A stretch of DNA of 64,000 nt, taken from Pseudomonas berkeleyensis (GTDB lineage: Bacteria > Pseudomonadota > Gammaproteobacteria > Pseudomonadales > Pseudomonadaceae). The position numbers and the translations under genes are program-made. Position 1 is the stretch's first letter; each line of letters starts with the position of its first letter. The stretch spans positions 5,291,001-5,355,000 of the forward strand of contig NZ_CP059139.1 in the NCBI RefSeq assembly GCF_014109765.1, written 5' to 3'. The notes beneath the pieces are model-generated. The model worked only from the letters and a program-made list of their open reading frames with translations, had not been told where the DNA came from and did no database searches. Below are positions 39,716 to 48,277 of the stretch, piece by piece.

Positions 39716-41202
39716 AACGTAGGATCCTGCTGATTCAGACGGGCCTGCCCGGCGGGGGTCAGGCGATAGTGTTGCAGCCGGCTGTTGGGTTTGTCCGGCA
39801 GGGTGTATTCGATCAATGCGGCGGCGAGCAGGCGGCGCACCGTGCGGTTCAGCGCGCCGCTGACGGCAGGTAGGCCGAGCCGGCTGGCCAGTTCGGCCTT
39901 GCTCAGCGGCCCGGCGGAAAGAACGGCCAACAGGCGCTGCTCCTGCGACTCTGCCCCTGACTCTGCCCCTGACTCTGCCCCTGACTCTGCCCCTGACTCT
40001 GCCCCGCGCTGCGGCGCAGAGCCTGCGGCGTACTGCGGCAGCATCAGCGTCACGCGGAAGATGGGTTCCTCACTGAGGATCGGATCCTGGCCGCCAAAGG
40101 CGCGGGCGTACTTGAACAGGTTGCGCACCCCGGAGCCCAGCTCCTCGGCCCACTGCATTTCGCGGAACACCCGGGCAATGGCCGGGTTCTTCGGCGACGG
40201 CGCGAAGTCGTCCGGGCGCAGCAGCCCCATGCCGTGCGGGTTGTTGCTGTTCTCGGTGGTCACCCGGTCGCGCTGGATAATCAGCTTGGCCGGGAACGGG
40301 TTGAGGTATTCGCGGTGGATCAGCAGGTTGGCCACCACCTCACGGAAGATCCGCTCGCGCAGGCTGACACGCTGATTGCCCTCCAAGTAGAAGGGGTCGG
40401 CAACGTGCTTGCTGATGAAGGCCATCAGCCGCTCGTAGCTTTCCAGCAGGTTGGTGCGGATATCGTCGCGGTCGTCGTAACGGTCGAGGTCGTTCACCCG
40501 CAGGATGGCGTCGGTACGGTGATGCGGCACCACGCCCAGCACCACTTCGTCGCGGCCAAATAGCAACGCGCCGGCCATGGAGATGCCTTCCGCGCCGGTC
40601 TGGTAGTCGCGCTGATACAGCCGTGCGCTTTTCAGCAGCTCCAGATCGCCCAGCTCGGCCCAGGGGTGACCGCTGCGTTGCAGGCGCACGTTGTGGCGCA
40701 CGCGTTCGATCAGATCGCTGCGCAGGTCGTCCAGGTGGATAAAGGGGAAGATGCGGTTCTCGCTGTAACTGAGCTGCTTGCGCAGATACAGCTCGCCGAG
40801 CAGTTGCGAATGGCCGGTGATATCGAAGTCACCATCCTCGTTGCGGCTGAATACCCGGTTGTTGCAGCTGTGTACCTGGGAGCTTTCCGGCACGCTGAGC
40901 ACCAGCAGGATCTGCCCGTCCAGCTCCAGTTGCTCGGGCACCAGCTGCATCGGTGGGTTGATTTTCTGCTCGTTGTACAGGGTGTTGACCAGATCTTTGC
41001 GGATTTGCGCCACCGCTTCGGGCGCGATACCGGTCACACGGCCATCGTCCGCCGCGCCCAGTACCAGGGTGCCGCCGCGCTGGTTGAGAAAGGCGCAGAT
41101 GGTCTCGTACACATCACGGTTTAGCGCCTCACGGGCACGTTTGAACTCGACCGTCAGGCCTTCGCCATCGCGCAGCAGGCGTGCCAGATGCTCCGGGGTC
41201 AT
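39712..41202 (-). CDS. AlbA_2/Schlafen-like DNA-binding ATPase-type protein inside R-M operon
   Basis: 496 residues. The N-terminal AlbA_2 (Schlafen AlbA-like) domain (about 1-125) has GLTVEFKRAREALNRDVYETICAFLNQRGG and LGAADDGRVTGI. A middle region contains LRERIFREVVANLLIHREYLNP, followed by a GHKL-type ATPase end region (ENSNNPHGMGLLRPDDF, GSGVRNLFKY). A five-fold GAES linker lies near 400-420, and a C-terminal winged helix (about 425-490) ends the protein. These proteins are common beside defence genes; the role is unproven. It overlaps hsdS and hsdM by 4 nt each. Confidence 0.85.
   Translation of the reverse strand: MTPEHLARLLRDGEGLTVEFKRAREALNRDVYETICAFLNQRGGTLVLGAADDGRVTGIAPEAVAQIRKDLVNTLYNEQKINPPMQLVPEQLELDGQILLVLSVPESSQVHSCNNRVFSRNEDGDFDITGHSQLLGELYLRKQLSYSENRIFPFIHLDDLRSDLIERVRHNVRLQRSGHPWAELGDLELLKSARLYQRDYQTGAEGISMAGALLFGRDEVVLGVVPHHRTDAILRVNDLDRYDDRDDIRTNLLESYERLMAFISKHVADPFYLEGNQRVSLRERIFREVVANLLIHREYLNPFPAKLIIQRDRVTTENSNNPHGMGLLRPDDFAPSPKNPAIARVFREMQWAEELGSGVRNLFKYARAFGGQDPILSEEPIFRVTLMLPQYAAGSAPQRGAESGAESGAESGAESGAESQEQRLLAVLSAGPLSKAELASRLGLPAVSGALNRTVRRLLAAALIEYTLPDKPNSRLQHYRLTPAGQARLNQQDPTL
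39947..40005. repeat. 12-bp tandem repeat inside the AlbA_2 ATPase gene
   Basis: Five tandem copies (last one base short) of GACTCTGCCCCT on the plus strand, encoding GAES repeats on the minus strand between the ATPase region and the winged helix. Each unit is a multiple of three, so copy-number change alters linker length without shifting frame. Confidence 0.9.
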
Positions 41203-42749
41203 GCCGATGCCTTGGCCTTGCGCCCACGTGCCGTGGGCTGGGCGGCACGCTCGGCACGGATACGCTCCAGCAGCACGCTGGCCGGCTCGTCGTTCGGATC
41301 TTGCGGCACCAGTTGGCCAGAAAAGGCTTTTCTCAGAATGGATTGGCGCAGGGCGTCGGCTTGTTGCAGGGAGTGGGTGATGGTTTGTTCGAGTTGGTCA
41401 ATAAGAGAAAGCTTCTCACTGAGGAGACTCGAAATTAATGTTTGCTCTTCAATGCAGGGGATGGGTATCAAAAAGCGTTCCATCAATCCCTGGTTGATTT
41501 TGTAAATTCCCGCGGTTGTTCTAGCGGATTTTTCAATTTGGTTTCTAACTAAAGATGAGTCCCAGCAATATCCAAAGTAGAGTCTATCAATATTTTCTTG
41601 GCAAACTCGAACCCTGATCATCGTATCGGGAAAGGCGACGTGATTAGCTGTTGTAGTACTATAATGCGCGAAACCACCACGCCCTACCAAATGCTTGCTG
41701 CCATTCCCTCGAGAAACAAGAAAATCATTTTCCTTGACGAAGTATGGCCGGGCTTCCTCTTCGCTCCAGTCGCCTTGCTTGGTGAATGAGAGATCAATAC
41801 TTCCATTATTTAGTGCGTGCAGGCGCAACACTGGGAAACCGTCGACACGATCTTTTACGGACTTCCCATTGCATAAATCTTCAGATAAGAGTTGCGCAAG
41901 GTTGAACCACCCCCATCCCGCGGGCAGCTCCGGCAATTTCGCCAATTCCTCAGCGGTTAATGGTGGTAACTCTTTCGGCGTTTTAGGTCTGCTGCCGGGC
42001 CTGCCATTGGCTTCCCACCCCTGCAACTGCTGCTGGTAGCGGGCTTCGCGCTCTTGCTGGATACGCGCCAGCAGGGCGTCAGCGGATTCCAGTTTGCCCG
42101 GGTTTTGCGCGCGCCAGTCGGCGGTCAGCTTGCCTTCGAAGGCATGTTTGAGCAGGGCTTGGCGGTAGACCTTGAGCTGCTGCTGGGCGGTGCGCAGGTT
42201 TTCCACGCCCTTATCCAGTTCGGAGAACAGCTCTTCGATTTTAGTGACGATGCGTTGTTGTTCGGCCAGCGGTGGAAGTCCAAAGCTGATCCCGTCAACA
42301 ACGGCTGGTTTTACTCGGGTTAAAGACCCGCCAACTCCTGATGCGTTGTGTGCCAAAAAATCACGGATTAAAACCTGTGTCAGAAAATAGCGAAGAAAGT
42401 CACTTAGGATTGCTGGATTCCTTTCAAATACAATCCATTCTGTACTGGCGATAGCAGGGTGGCTTGTGAAGTTTTGTACCAGCCAGGATCTATTAAGTCT
42501 CGGGTTGATCTTGGAGAGCAAGACGTCGCGCGCGTGGACAACTTGTTTGTTGGAACCTATTTCATTTCCTTTGACTATCTCTGGCTTGCCAGTTTCCAGG
42601 CTTGGGACGCTATATAGCTCAAATATTTCTTCGGCAAACTTTGCAGGCTCTATTGTCTCGCTGTTTTTCTTGCGGAACTCGGCGAGTGATATTTTCTTCC
42701 AGTTGTGTGGCATGTCTTGGTTTTCAAACAGATCGAGTATTGCCATCAC
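41199..42749 (-). CDS. hsdS: Type I restriction-modification specificity subunit (HsdS)
   Basis: 516 residues with two target-recognition domains (about 10-150 and 275-430), each followed by a conserved helical spacer (LPPLAEQQRIVTKIEELFSELDKG and IPCIEEQTLISSLLSEKLSLIDQLE). The linker ARIQQEREARYQQQLQGWEA is typical. The two recognition regions are visibly more AT-rich than the spacers and neighbouring genes, as expected for exchanged specificity modules. It sets the DNA sequence read by the complex. 4-nt overlaps with hsdR and the ATPase gene. Confidence 0.92.
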   Translation of the reverse strand: MMAILDLFENQDMPHNWKKISLAEFRKKNSETIEPAKFAEEIFELYSVPSLETGKPEIVKGNEIGSNKQVVHARDVLLSKINPRLNRSWLVQNFTSHPAIASTEWIVFERNPAILSDFLRYFLTQVLIRDFLAHNASGVGGSLTRVKPAVVDGISFGLPPLAEQQRIVTKIEELFSELDKGVENLRTAQQQLKVYRQALLKHAFEGKLTADWRAQNPGKLESADALLARIQQEREARYQQQLQGWEANGRPGSRPKTPKELPPLTAEELAKLPELPAGWGWFNLAQLLSEDLCNGKSVKDRVDGFPVLRLHALNNGSIDLSFTKQGDWSEEEARPYFVKENDFLVSRGNGSKHLVGRGGFAHYSTTTANHVAFPDTMIRVRVCQENIDRLYFGYCWDSSLVRNQIEKSARTTAGIYKINQGLMERFLIPIPCIEEQTLISSLLSEKLSLIDQLEQTITHSLQQADALRQSILRKAFSGQLVPQDPNDEPASVLLERIRAERAAQPTARGRKAKASA

Positions 42750-45604
42750 GCCACCAACGCCTCATTAATCTCATCCATCACCGCTTCGTACTGCGCGCCA
42801 AACTGCTCGTAGAAACCGCCCAGCCCGCCATGGCGGTTAAAGGGCGCGAAGTCTAACGCATCGCGGTCGATATGGATGGAGGTGGCGATATGATCGCGGA
42901 TCATCTGCAGCCAGTGCATCTGCGCCTCGTTGAATTTCTCGCCGCCGCCAGCGTGGCGCTTGAAGATCCACTGCTTGAAGTTGCGGTTGACCGTGTCTTC
43001 GAAGGGGGTGACCTTGGTGTCCAGGCCGCAGACGCGGCGTATCAGTGCAACCAGAGCAGTCAGCTCGTTGAGTGGGTTCTGCCCGCTCACTTCGTCCAGA
43101 CGGACATAGGCTTGCCATACATGCAGCGGCGCCAGTTGTGGTTTGTCGGCGGTCAGGCGATCGAGCAGGGCACGGATCTGCTCGTAGGTGACTTCGCGGC
43201 GGCGCTGCGGCTGGCTGAAGTAGATGCTCAGGGCGTCGATTTCGTCCTGGTGCTCGCGCAGGTAAGCGGCGAAATCCTCGCTAAGCGTTTGTGCCTGTTC
43301 GGCGCTATCGCTTTGCCAACCAACGTTGAGCACACGATCCAACGTCTCGTGGTCGATCTTCTGTTCCTTGTCGCGGCGGATGCGGTCGATCAAGTCGATC
43401 AGTTCGCCGTTGAACAGCTTGGCCACGTCTTTCACCAGCTCGGCCTGGGCCTGGTCACGCATGGCCTCGCCGGGGTCGCTACCGGCCGGCTGGCCGGCCA
43501 GTTGCAGGGCGCGGATTTCCACCAGGTCGGCGTCGATGGCATTGAACAGCCGACTGACGATCTGCCCCAGCGGCACGCCGCCGCTCAGGGCTTCGAGCTT
43601 CTTGTGCTCGGCGGGCTCCAGCTGTTTGTTCAGCCGCGCCAGGCGACCGGCCAGGGAGCTGACGCTGTCACTGTCGCTGGCACCCATCATCACGCCCATG
43701 GCCAGATCCTTGAGCGGTACGCCGGGCTTGGTGATCAACGGCTGGCTGGCGGTTTTCAGGGATTTGCTGACGCCGATGGCGTCGACGATCACGTAGTGCG
43801 TCTTGCCCGTGCTGGCCGCCGAGGAGACCTTCTGCAGGTCGTCCTTGTCCAGGGTGCGGGTGCCACGACCTTTCATCTGCTCGAAGTAGTTGCGGCTTTT
43901 GACGTCGCGCATGAACAGCAGGCATTCCAGCGCTTTTACGTCCGTGCCGGTGGCGATCATGTCCACGGTGACGGCGATGCGTGGGTAGTAGGCGTTGCGG
44001 AACTGAGCGAGCAGATCCTTGGGGTCTTCGCCTTTTTCGATGACGTTGCCATCGAGGTCGGTGCTGTCCTTGCCGGCGCGGTAGGTGATCTTTTTGCAGA
44101 AGGCGTTGCCCTCGCCGAACTCCTCGCGCACGCAATGGATGATGTCGTCGGCGTGGCTGTCGGTCTTGGCGAAGATCAGGGTCTTGGGCACCTGGTAGTT
44201 GCCATCGGCATCGATACGGCCAGGGAAGATTTCCGGCAGCTTGTCGCGGAAGGTGCGAATCACGGTGCGAATCTGATCCGGATTGACGATATCGCGGTCG
44301 AGCTGTTTGCCGCTGTAGGCCTCGTCTTCGTCCTGCTGTTCCCAGCGCTTCTTGCGGGTCAGGCGTTCACGCCGTTCAACCTGCTGCTCGGCAGTCAGGA
44401 CGCCGCCTTTCTGGGTCACGGCGGTTTCGATCAGGTACACCTCGTTACCGACGTTGACGCCATCGGCCACGGCTTTTTCGTGGCTGTAGTCGCTGACCAC
44501 GTTCTTGTGGAAGAAGCCGTAGGTGCGGTTATCCGGCGTGGCGGTCAGGCCTATCAGGCTGGCGTCGAAGTAGTCGAGCACCTGCTGCCAGAGGTTGTAG
44601 ATGGAGCGGTGGCATTCGTCGATGAAGATGAAGTCGAAGAACTCCGGCGCGATCTTCTCGTTGTACACCACGGGTAGCGGCGCCTTGGGCTTGGTCAGTT
44701 GCTCAGCCGGGTTGAGCTCCTCCACGCTGTCGTCCAGTTCCTCGCCCTTGAGCGTGGCGTACAAACGCTGGATGGTGCTGATGCACACCGCGCTATCACT
44801 GGCGATGTAGGCTGACTTGAGCCGCTGCACCGGGTACAGCTCGGTGAACTTGCGGTTGTCGTCGATGGGCAGGTAGCTGAGCATTTCCTGCTCGGCCTGT
44901 TCGCCCAGGTTTTTCGTATCGACCAGAAACAGGATGCGCTTGGCCCCGGCATGCTTGAGCAGGCGGTAGATGGCGGTGATGGCGGTGTAGGTCTTGCCGG
45001 CACCGGTGGCCATCTGGATCAGCGCTCGTGGGCGGGCGGCGCGGAAGGAGTCTTCCAGTTTGGTGATCGCCACTTCCTGGCAATCACGCAGGCGCAGCTC
45101 GCTGGCGGGAAGCTTGTGCGGATTGAGCGCTGGCATGGCTTGCAGGCGGGCGCGCAGGGAGGCTGGTTGGCTCAGCCACTCCTGCAGCGTTTGCGGCCTA
45201 TGGAAATTGAACACTTCCCGTGAGCGCGGCTTGGGGTCTGCGCTATCGGTAAAACGGGTGATCACGCCGGTGCTTTCGTAGAGAAAACGCAGCGGCTCGC
45301 TGGCCTTGATCCACTTCAGTTGGGCGTTGGCATAGCCCTGGGTCTGCTCCTCGACCGCGCTGATGCTATGCCCGGCTTCCTCGCGCTTGGCCTCGATCAC
45401 TCCGGCGGGCTTACCGTCGACGAACAACAGGTAATCGGCCGGGCCAACACTGGTGGCGTACTCACGTACGGCCACGCCAAGGGCGGCATGGAGGTTGATC
45501 TTGTTCTTGGCCTGAACCACCCAGCCAGCCTGACGCAATTGCGCGTCGATACGGTCGCGGGCTAGTTGTTCGGGGTTCTGGTTGAGCGGCGGCGTTTGGG
45601 TCAT
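42746..45604 (-). CDS. hsdR: Type I restriction endonuclease subunit R (HsdR)
   Basis: 952 residues. The N-terminal nuclease domain has the PD-(D/E)xK pattern in YATSVGPADYLLFVDGKPAGVIEAK (about 50-75). The DEAD-like motor has Walker A QMATGAGKTYTAIT and box II FIDECHR; the second RecA lobe and a C-terminal EcoEI-type region follow. It translocates DNA and cuts far from unmethylated sites. First gene of the operon, so its upstream 70 bases should hold the promoter. Confidence 0.93.
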   Translation of the reverse strand: MTQTPPLNQNPEQLARDRIDAQLRQAGWVVQAKNKINLHAALGVAVREYATSVGPADYLLFVDGKPAGVIEAKREEAGHSISAVEEQTQGYANAQLKWIKASEPLRFLYESTGVITRFTDSADPKPRSREVFNFHRPQTLQEWLSQPASLRARLQAMPALNPHKLPASELRLRDCQEVAITKLEDSFRAARPRALIQMATGAGKTYTAITAIYRLLKHAGAKRILFLVDTKNLGEQAEQEMLSYLPIDDNRKFTELYPVQRLKSAYIASDSAVCISTIQRLYATLKGEELDDSVEELNPAEQLTKPKAPLPVVYNEKIAPEFFDFIFIDECHRSIYNLWQQVLDYFDASLIGLTATPDNRTYGFFHKNVVSDYSHEKAVADGVNVGNEVYLIETAVTQKGGVLTAEQQVERRERLTRKKRWEQQDEDEAYSGKQLDRDIVNPDQIRTVIRTFRDKLPEIFPGRIDADGNYQVPKTLIFAKTDSHADDIIHCVREEFGEGNAFCKKITYRAGKDSTDLDGNVIEKGEDPKDLLAQFRNAYYPRIAVTVDMIATGTDVKALECLLFMRDVKSRNYFEQMKGRGTRTLDKDDLQKVSSAASTGKTHYVIVDAIGVSKSLKTASQPLITKPGVPLKDLAMGVMMGASDSDSVSSLAGRLARLNKQLEPAEHKKLEALSGGVPLGQIVSRLFNAIDADLVEIRALQLAGQPAGSDPGEAMRDQAQAELVKDVAKLFNGELIDLIDRIRRDKEQKIDHETLDRVLNVGWQSDSAEQAQTLSEDFAAYLREHQDEIDALSIYFSQPQRRREVTYEQIRALLDRLTADKPQLAPLHVWQAYVRLDEVSGQNPLNELTALVALIRRVCGLDTKVTPFEDTVNRNFKQWIFKRHAGGGEKFNEAQMHWLQMIRDHIATSIHIDRDALDFAPFNRHGGLGGFYEQFGAQYEAVMDEINEALVA

Positions 45605-45674
45605 GGACTGCCTTGTCTCACATGGCCAGATAAATAAGGTTCGATACTAGCCCGACGAGTTCGTAGGGCAAAGA

Positions 45675-46568
45675 TTAACCACGCAGGGCGTAATCCAGCA
45701 CGATGCCGACGAATATCGCCAATCCTGCCCAGTGGTTATGCAGGAAGGCGTTGAAGCACACCATCGGCTCACGCCGGCGGGTCACGTGGAACTCCCAGGC
45801 GAAGCAGGCCACTGCAACCAACAGGCCGAGGTTGAAGTACAGCCCCAGCTCGAAGCGTGCGCCAGCCAGCAGCAGGCACAGCAACGTCAGGCCCTGCAGG
45901 ATGGCGATGATCAGGCGGTCGGCATCGCCGAACAGGATGGCCGTGGATTTCACCCCGATCTTCAGGTCGTCCTCACGGTCGGCCATGGCGTAGTAGGTGT
46001 CGTAGGCCACCGTCCACAGCAGGTTGGCGATGTACAGCAGCCAGGCTTCGGGCGGCAGGCTGCCGGTTTCGGCCGTGAAGGCCATCGGCATGCCCCAGGA
46101 GAACGCTGCCCCGAGCACCACCTGCGGGTAGAAGGTGTAGCGCTTCATGAAGGGGTAGCAGGCAGCCAGGGCCAGGCCACCAAACGACAGCCAGATGGTG
46201 GTGGCGTTGGTGAACAACACCAGCACGAAGCTCATCGCCACCAGCACGGCGAACAGCACCAGCGCCTCGCGCGGCTTGACCTTGCCACTGGCCAGCGGTC
46301 GTAACTGGGTACGGCTGACGTGACCGTCGAAGTTACGGTCGGCGTAGTCGTTGATCACGCAACCGGCGGCACGCATCAGAATCACGCCAACGACGAAGAT
46401 GAACAGGTTCTTCACACTCGGCACACCCTCGGCCGCCACCCATAGTGCCCACAGCGTCGGCCAGAGCAGCAGGTAAATGCCGATGGGTTTGTCCAGCCGC
46501 ATCAGCTGGATGAAATCCCAGGCGCGCGGGTGCAGGCGGGTGGTCGATTGCAGCAGGCGGGTGTACAT
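45675..46568 (-). CDS. ubiA: 4-hydroxybenzoate octaprenyltransferase
   Basis: 297 residues from [19 protein letters not shown], with eight or nine membrane segments and the two Asp-rich prenyl-diphosphate motifs, [12 protein letters not shown] and [12 protein letters not shown]. It prenylates 4-hydroxybenzoate in ubiquinone synthesis at the inner membrane. It is downstream of ubiC on the same strand, with a 213-base repeat-containing spacer. Confidence 0.95.
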   Translation of the reverse strand: MYTRLLQSTTRLHPRAWDFIQLMRLDKPIGIYLLLWPTLWALWVAAEGVPSVKNLFIFVVGVILMRAAGCVINDYADRNFDGHVSRTQLRPLASGKVKPREALVLFAVLVAMSFVLVLFTNATTIWLSFGGLALAACYPFMKRYTFYPQVVLGAAFSWGMPMAFTAETGSLPPEAWLLYIANLLWTVAYDTYYAMADREDDLKIGVKSTAILFGDADRLIIAILQGLTLLCLLLAGARFELGLYFNLGLLVAVACFAWEFHVTRRREPMVCFNAFLHNHWAGLAIFVGIVLDYALRG

Positions 46569-46663
46569 CGAAGCGTCTCCGTGCAGATTGCGCGGATTAT
46601 ACGAGGAAGCAGGTGTGGGAGGCGCTTTAGCGGCGATGCTCACCGCCGCAAGCGCTTCAACGC

Positions 46664-46785
46664 GTAGGGCGTAGGGCGTACTCGGCTTTGGCTTCCTGCG
46701 TCGCCCTACCTCCTGCATCCATGCAGTCGTCGCGAAGCAGTACACCATGCCCCAACAGGCAGCAGGTATAACCTGCGCACCCTAC
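46664..46785. repeat. GTAGGGC/GTAGGGTGCGC repeat cluster between ubiC and ubiA
   Basis: Starts with two direct GTAGGGC copies (46664-46677), contains GTCGCCCTAC, a CATGCAGTCGTCGCGAAGCAGTAC segment like that near 29945-29975, and ends GCGCACCCTAC (46775-46785). Read on the minus strand, the end GTAGGGTGCGC supplies the TAG stop of ubiC (46782-46784). Confidence 0.65.
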
Positions 46786-47333
46786 ACCTCGATACCCGCC
46801 GCCAACCAGAAGTCCGGCAAAAATACCTCGGCCACCAGTACACCGAGAGCGCCGCGGCTAAAGCACGAACGCCGGCCCCACAGGCGCTCCTCACGTACCT
46901 CGGCCGGCAGCCAGGCGGCAGGGTAACGACAGACCTGCAGCTCTCCACGGTCGAAAGCGCGGTCGCTGAACAACAGCTCGCCCAGCGAACGGCTGCCCAG
47001 CTCCGCCAGATTCAACCCGGAGCCTTCCAACGCACTGCGCGCGGCAACGCTACGGGCGAATACCCAGGGCTGGCCATGACCACGCAGGTACACCTCGCGC
47101 ACCCAGCCCTGGCTGCCATCGGCGACACCGAGCGCGGCGCACTCGTCGCTGCGCAGGCGCTGCCAGCCTTCGACCAGCGGCGTGACGGAAAAACCGTCCT
47201 GGGACAACGCGGTCAATCGACGGGTCAGCGAATCCTCGTTGAACAACCACTCGCGCACGTCGGCAGCCGGTTGCGGATGCAACTGGGCACAGGTCAGCCA
47301 GCGGGGTGGATGAGCGAGAGCAGCGTGGGGCAC
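46782..47333 (-). CDS. ubiC: Chorismate pyruvate-lyase
   Basis: 183 residues from GTG 47333 (VPHAALAHPPRWLT). The conserved core is WLFNEDSLTRRLTALSQDGFSV, WVREVYLRGHGQPWVFARSV and GELLFSD, ending GVLVAEVFLPDFWLAAGIEV. It converts chorismate to 4-hydroxybenzoate and pyruvate, the first committed ubiquinone step, feeding UbiA. The frame is open to an ATG at 47381; the GTG is preferred by comparison with remembered family N-termini, with moderate certainty. Confidence 0.9.
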   Translation of the reverse strand: MPHAALAHPPRWLTCAQLHPQPAADVREWLFNEDSLTRRLTALSQDGFSVTPLVEGWQRLRSDECAALGVADGSQGWVREVYLRGHGQPWVFARSVAARSALEGSGLNLAELGSRSLGELLFSDRAFDRGELQVCRYPAAWLPAEVREERLWGRRSCFSRGALGVLVAEVFLPDFWLAAGIEV

Positions 47334-47411
47334 GGCAGAAATCACCACAGATCGAAAGCGCGCGAGTCTAGCACGGCGCAACCGCTGGATTGGATCAGGG
47401 CACCCGGCGGG

Positions 47412-47858
47412 TCAGTACGGCTGCGGGGCGTAGAGCTGGGCAGAGCCTGGCTCGCCGAGCAATTGCTCGAGAATCTCGTGATGCATGGCCAGCAGTTTGC
47501 CGTTGCGCTCGTTGAGGCGCTTGCACTGACCGGCCAGCTGGCCGAGCTGCTGCCAGGTGAGCTGGAGATGATCACGCTGGGCCTGGGGGAAGCGCTGCAG
47601 CAGTTTTTCCATGGCGCTGTGGCCGCTGCCAAGCTGAAAGGCAGCCAGCACCTTGCTGCGCCGTTCGGCGCGAACGCGGGCCTGATCGACCAGGGGCACG
47701 ATCTGCTCGTTGAGCAGGTCGATCTGCTGGCTGTCACGGCGTAGCAACTGCTGATACAGCTCCTGCATGAAACCACGCAGTGCCAGGTAGCCGGCGCAGT
47801 CCTGCTGCAAATCCTGCTCGATCACCTGGAGCAGCTGTTGCTCACGTGCCGTGGTCAC
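47412..47858 (-). CDS. flgN: Flagellar export chaperone FlgN (lateral system)
   Basis: 148 residues, almost wholly helical and coiled-coil-prone, with the FlgN pattern LLQVIEQDLQQDCAGYLALRGFMQELYQQLLRRD and a C-terminal LLAMHHEILEQLL. FlgN chaperones the hook-filament junction proteins FlgK and FlgL to the export gate. Its ATG overlaps the flgM stop by 4 nt. FlgK and FlgL are not in the window. Confidence 0.82.
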   Translation of the reverse strand: MTTAREQQLLQVIEQDLQQDCAGYLALRGFMQELYQQLLRRDSQQIDLLNEQIVPLVDQARVRAERRSKVLAAFQLGSGHSAMEKLLQRFPQAQRDHLQLTWQQLGQLAGQCKRLNERNGKLLAMHHEILEQLLGEPGSAQLYAPQPY

Positions 47859-48136
47859 GCATCGCTTCCGCTGTGGTAGGTCAGCATGCTGCCGGCCAGG
47901 GCCTGCGGATCGCTGATCAACTCGCCACGGGCCAGCGCAGCCTTGAGCGTCGCGACCTTGTCCAGGTCGACTTCGGGCAGGCTGCGCAGGGTCGACTGCA
48001 GTTGCTCCAGACGCGGTTCGTCGCTGGCGGCGCTACGCGCAGTACCGGCATGCGGCTGCGGACGCGCGCTCTGTACCTGCGCCGGGGCGTCGCTGGGCAG
48101 GTTGAGGCTGGGCTTGAGATGCCTGCTGATTTCCAT
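47855..48136 (-). CDS. flgM: Anti-sigma-28 factor FlgM (lateral system)
   Basis: 93 residues. A disordered, Ala/Pro/Ser-rich N-terminal half is followed by the FlgM C-terminal sigma-binding region (EVDLDKVATLKAALARGELISDPQALAGSMLTYHS). FlgM holds FliA inactive until the hook is finished and FlgM is exported. Its presence implies a lateral-system sigma-28 elsewhere in the genome. It is separated from fliJ by 141 nt, so it probably has its own promoter. Confidence 0.85.
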   Translation of the reverse strand: MEISRHLKPSLNLPSDAPAQVQSARPQPHAGTARSAASDEPRLEQLQSTLRSLPEVDLDKVATLKAALARGELISDPQALAGSMLTYHSGSDA

Positions 48137-48277
48137 GATTCGAATCCAACTCGTGGTGTTATGGCCAATAAGCGACCGCCCCAGGCCAGTACTTAAATCC
48201 CATGCGGAAAAAACCTGCCGCCTGGCCTAACTGCCGATTTGCACGGCGCACCCTACGTATCCATTTCCTTTAGCCGC
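48137..48277 (-). promoter_or_regulatory. Probable promoter region of flgM-flgN
   Basis: 141 non-coding bases between fliJ and flgM, ending in a GTAGGGTGCGCCGTGC repeat copy (48241-48256, minus orientation). I searched for sigma-54 GG-N10-GC and sigma-28 motifs and found no exact match, so the promoter type is open. Confidence 0.4.

Noticed and set aside
42872..44677. 601-codon plus-strand frame opposite hsdR
   Set aside because: Shadow frame; hsdR has nuclease and helicase motifs across this region.
48130..48160. TTCGAATC motif like a tRNA T-loop upstream of flgM
   Set aside because: No complementary T-stem, acceptor stem or anticodon arm can be drawn around it.
48200..48260. Possible sigma-54 promoter ahead of flgM (TGGCCTGGGGCGGTCGC)
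   Set aside because: The GG to GC spacing is 12 rather than 10 bases and the flanking bases do not match the consensus.
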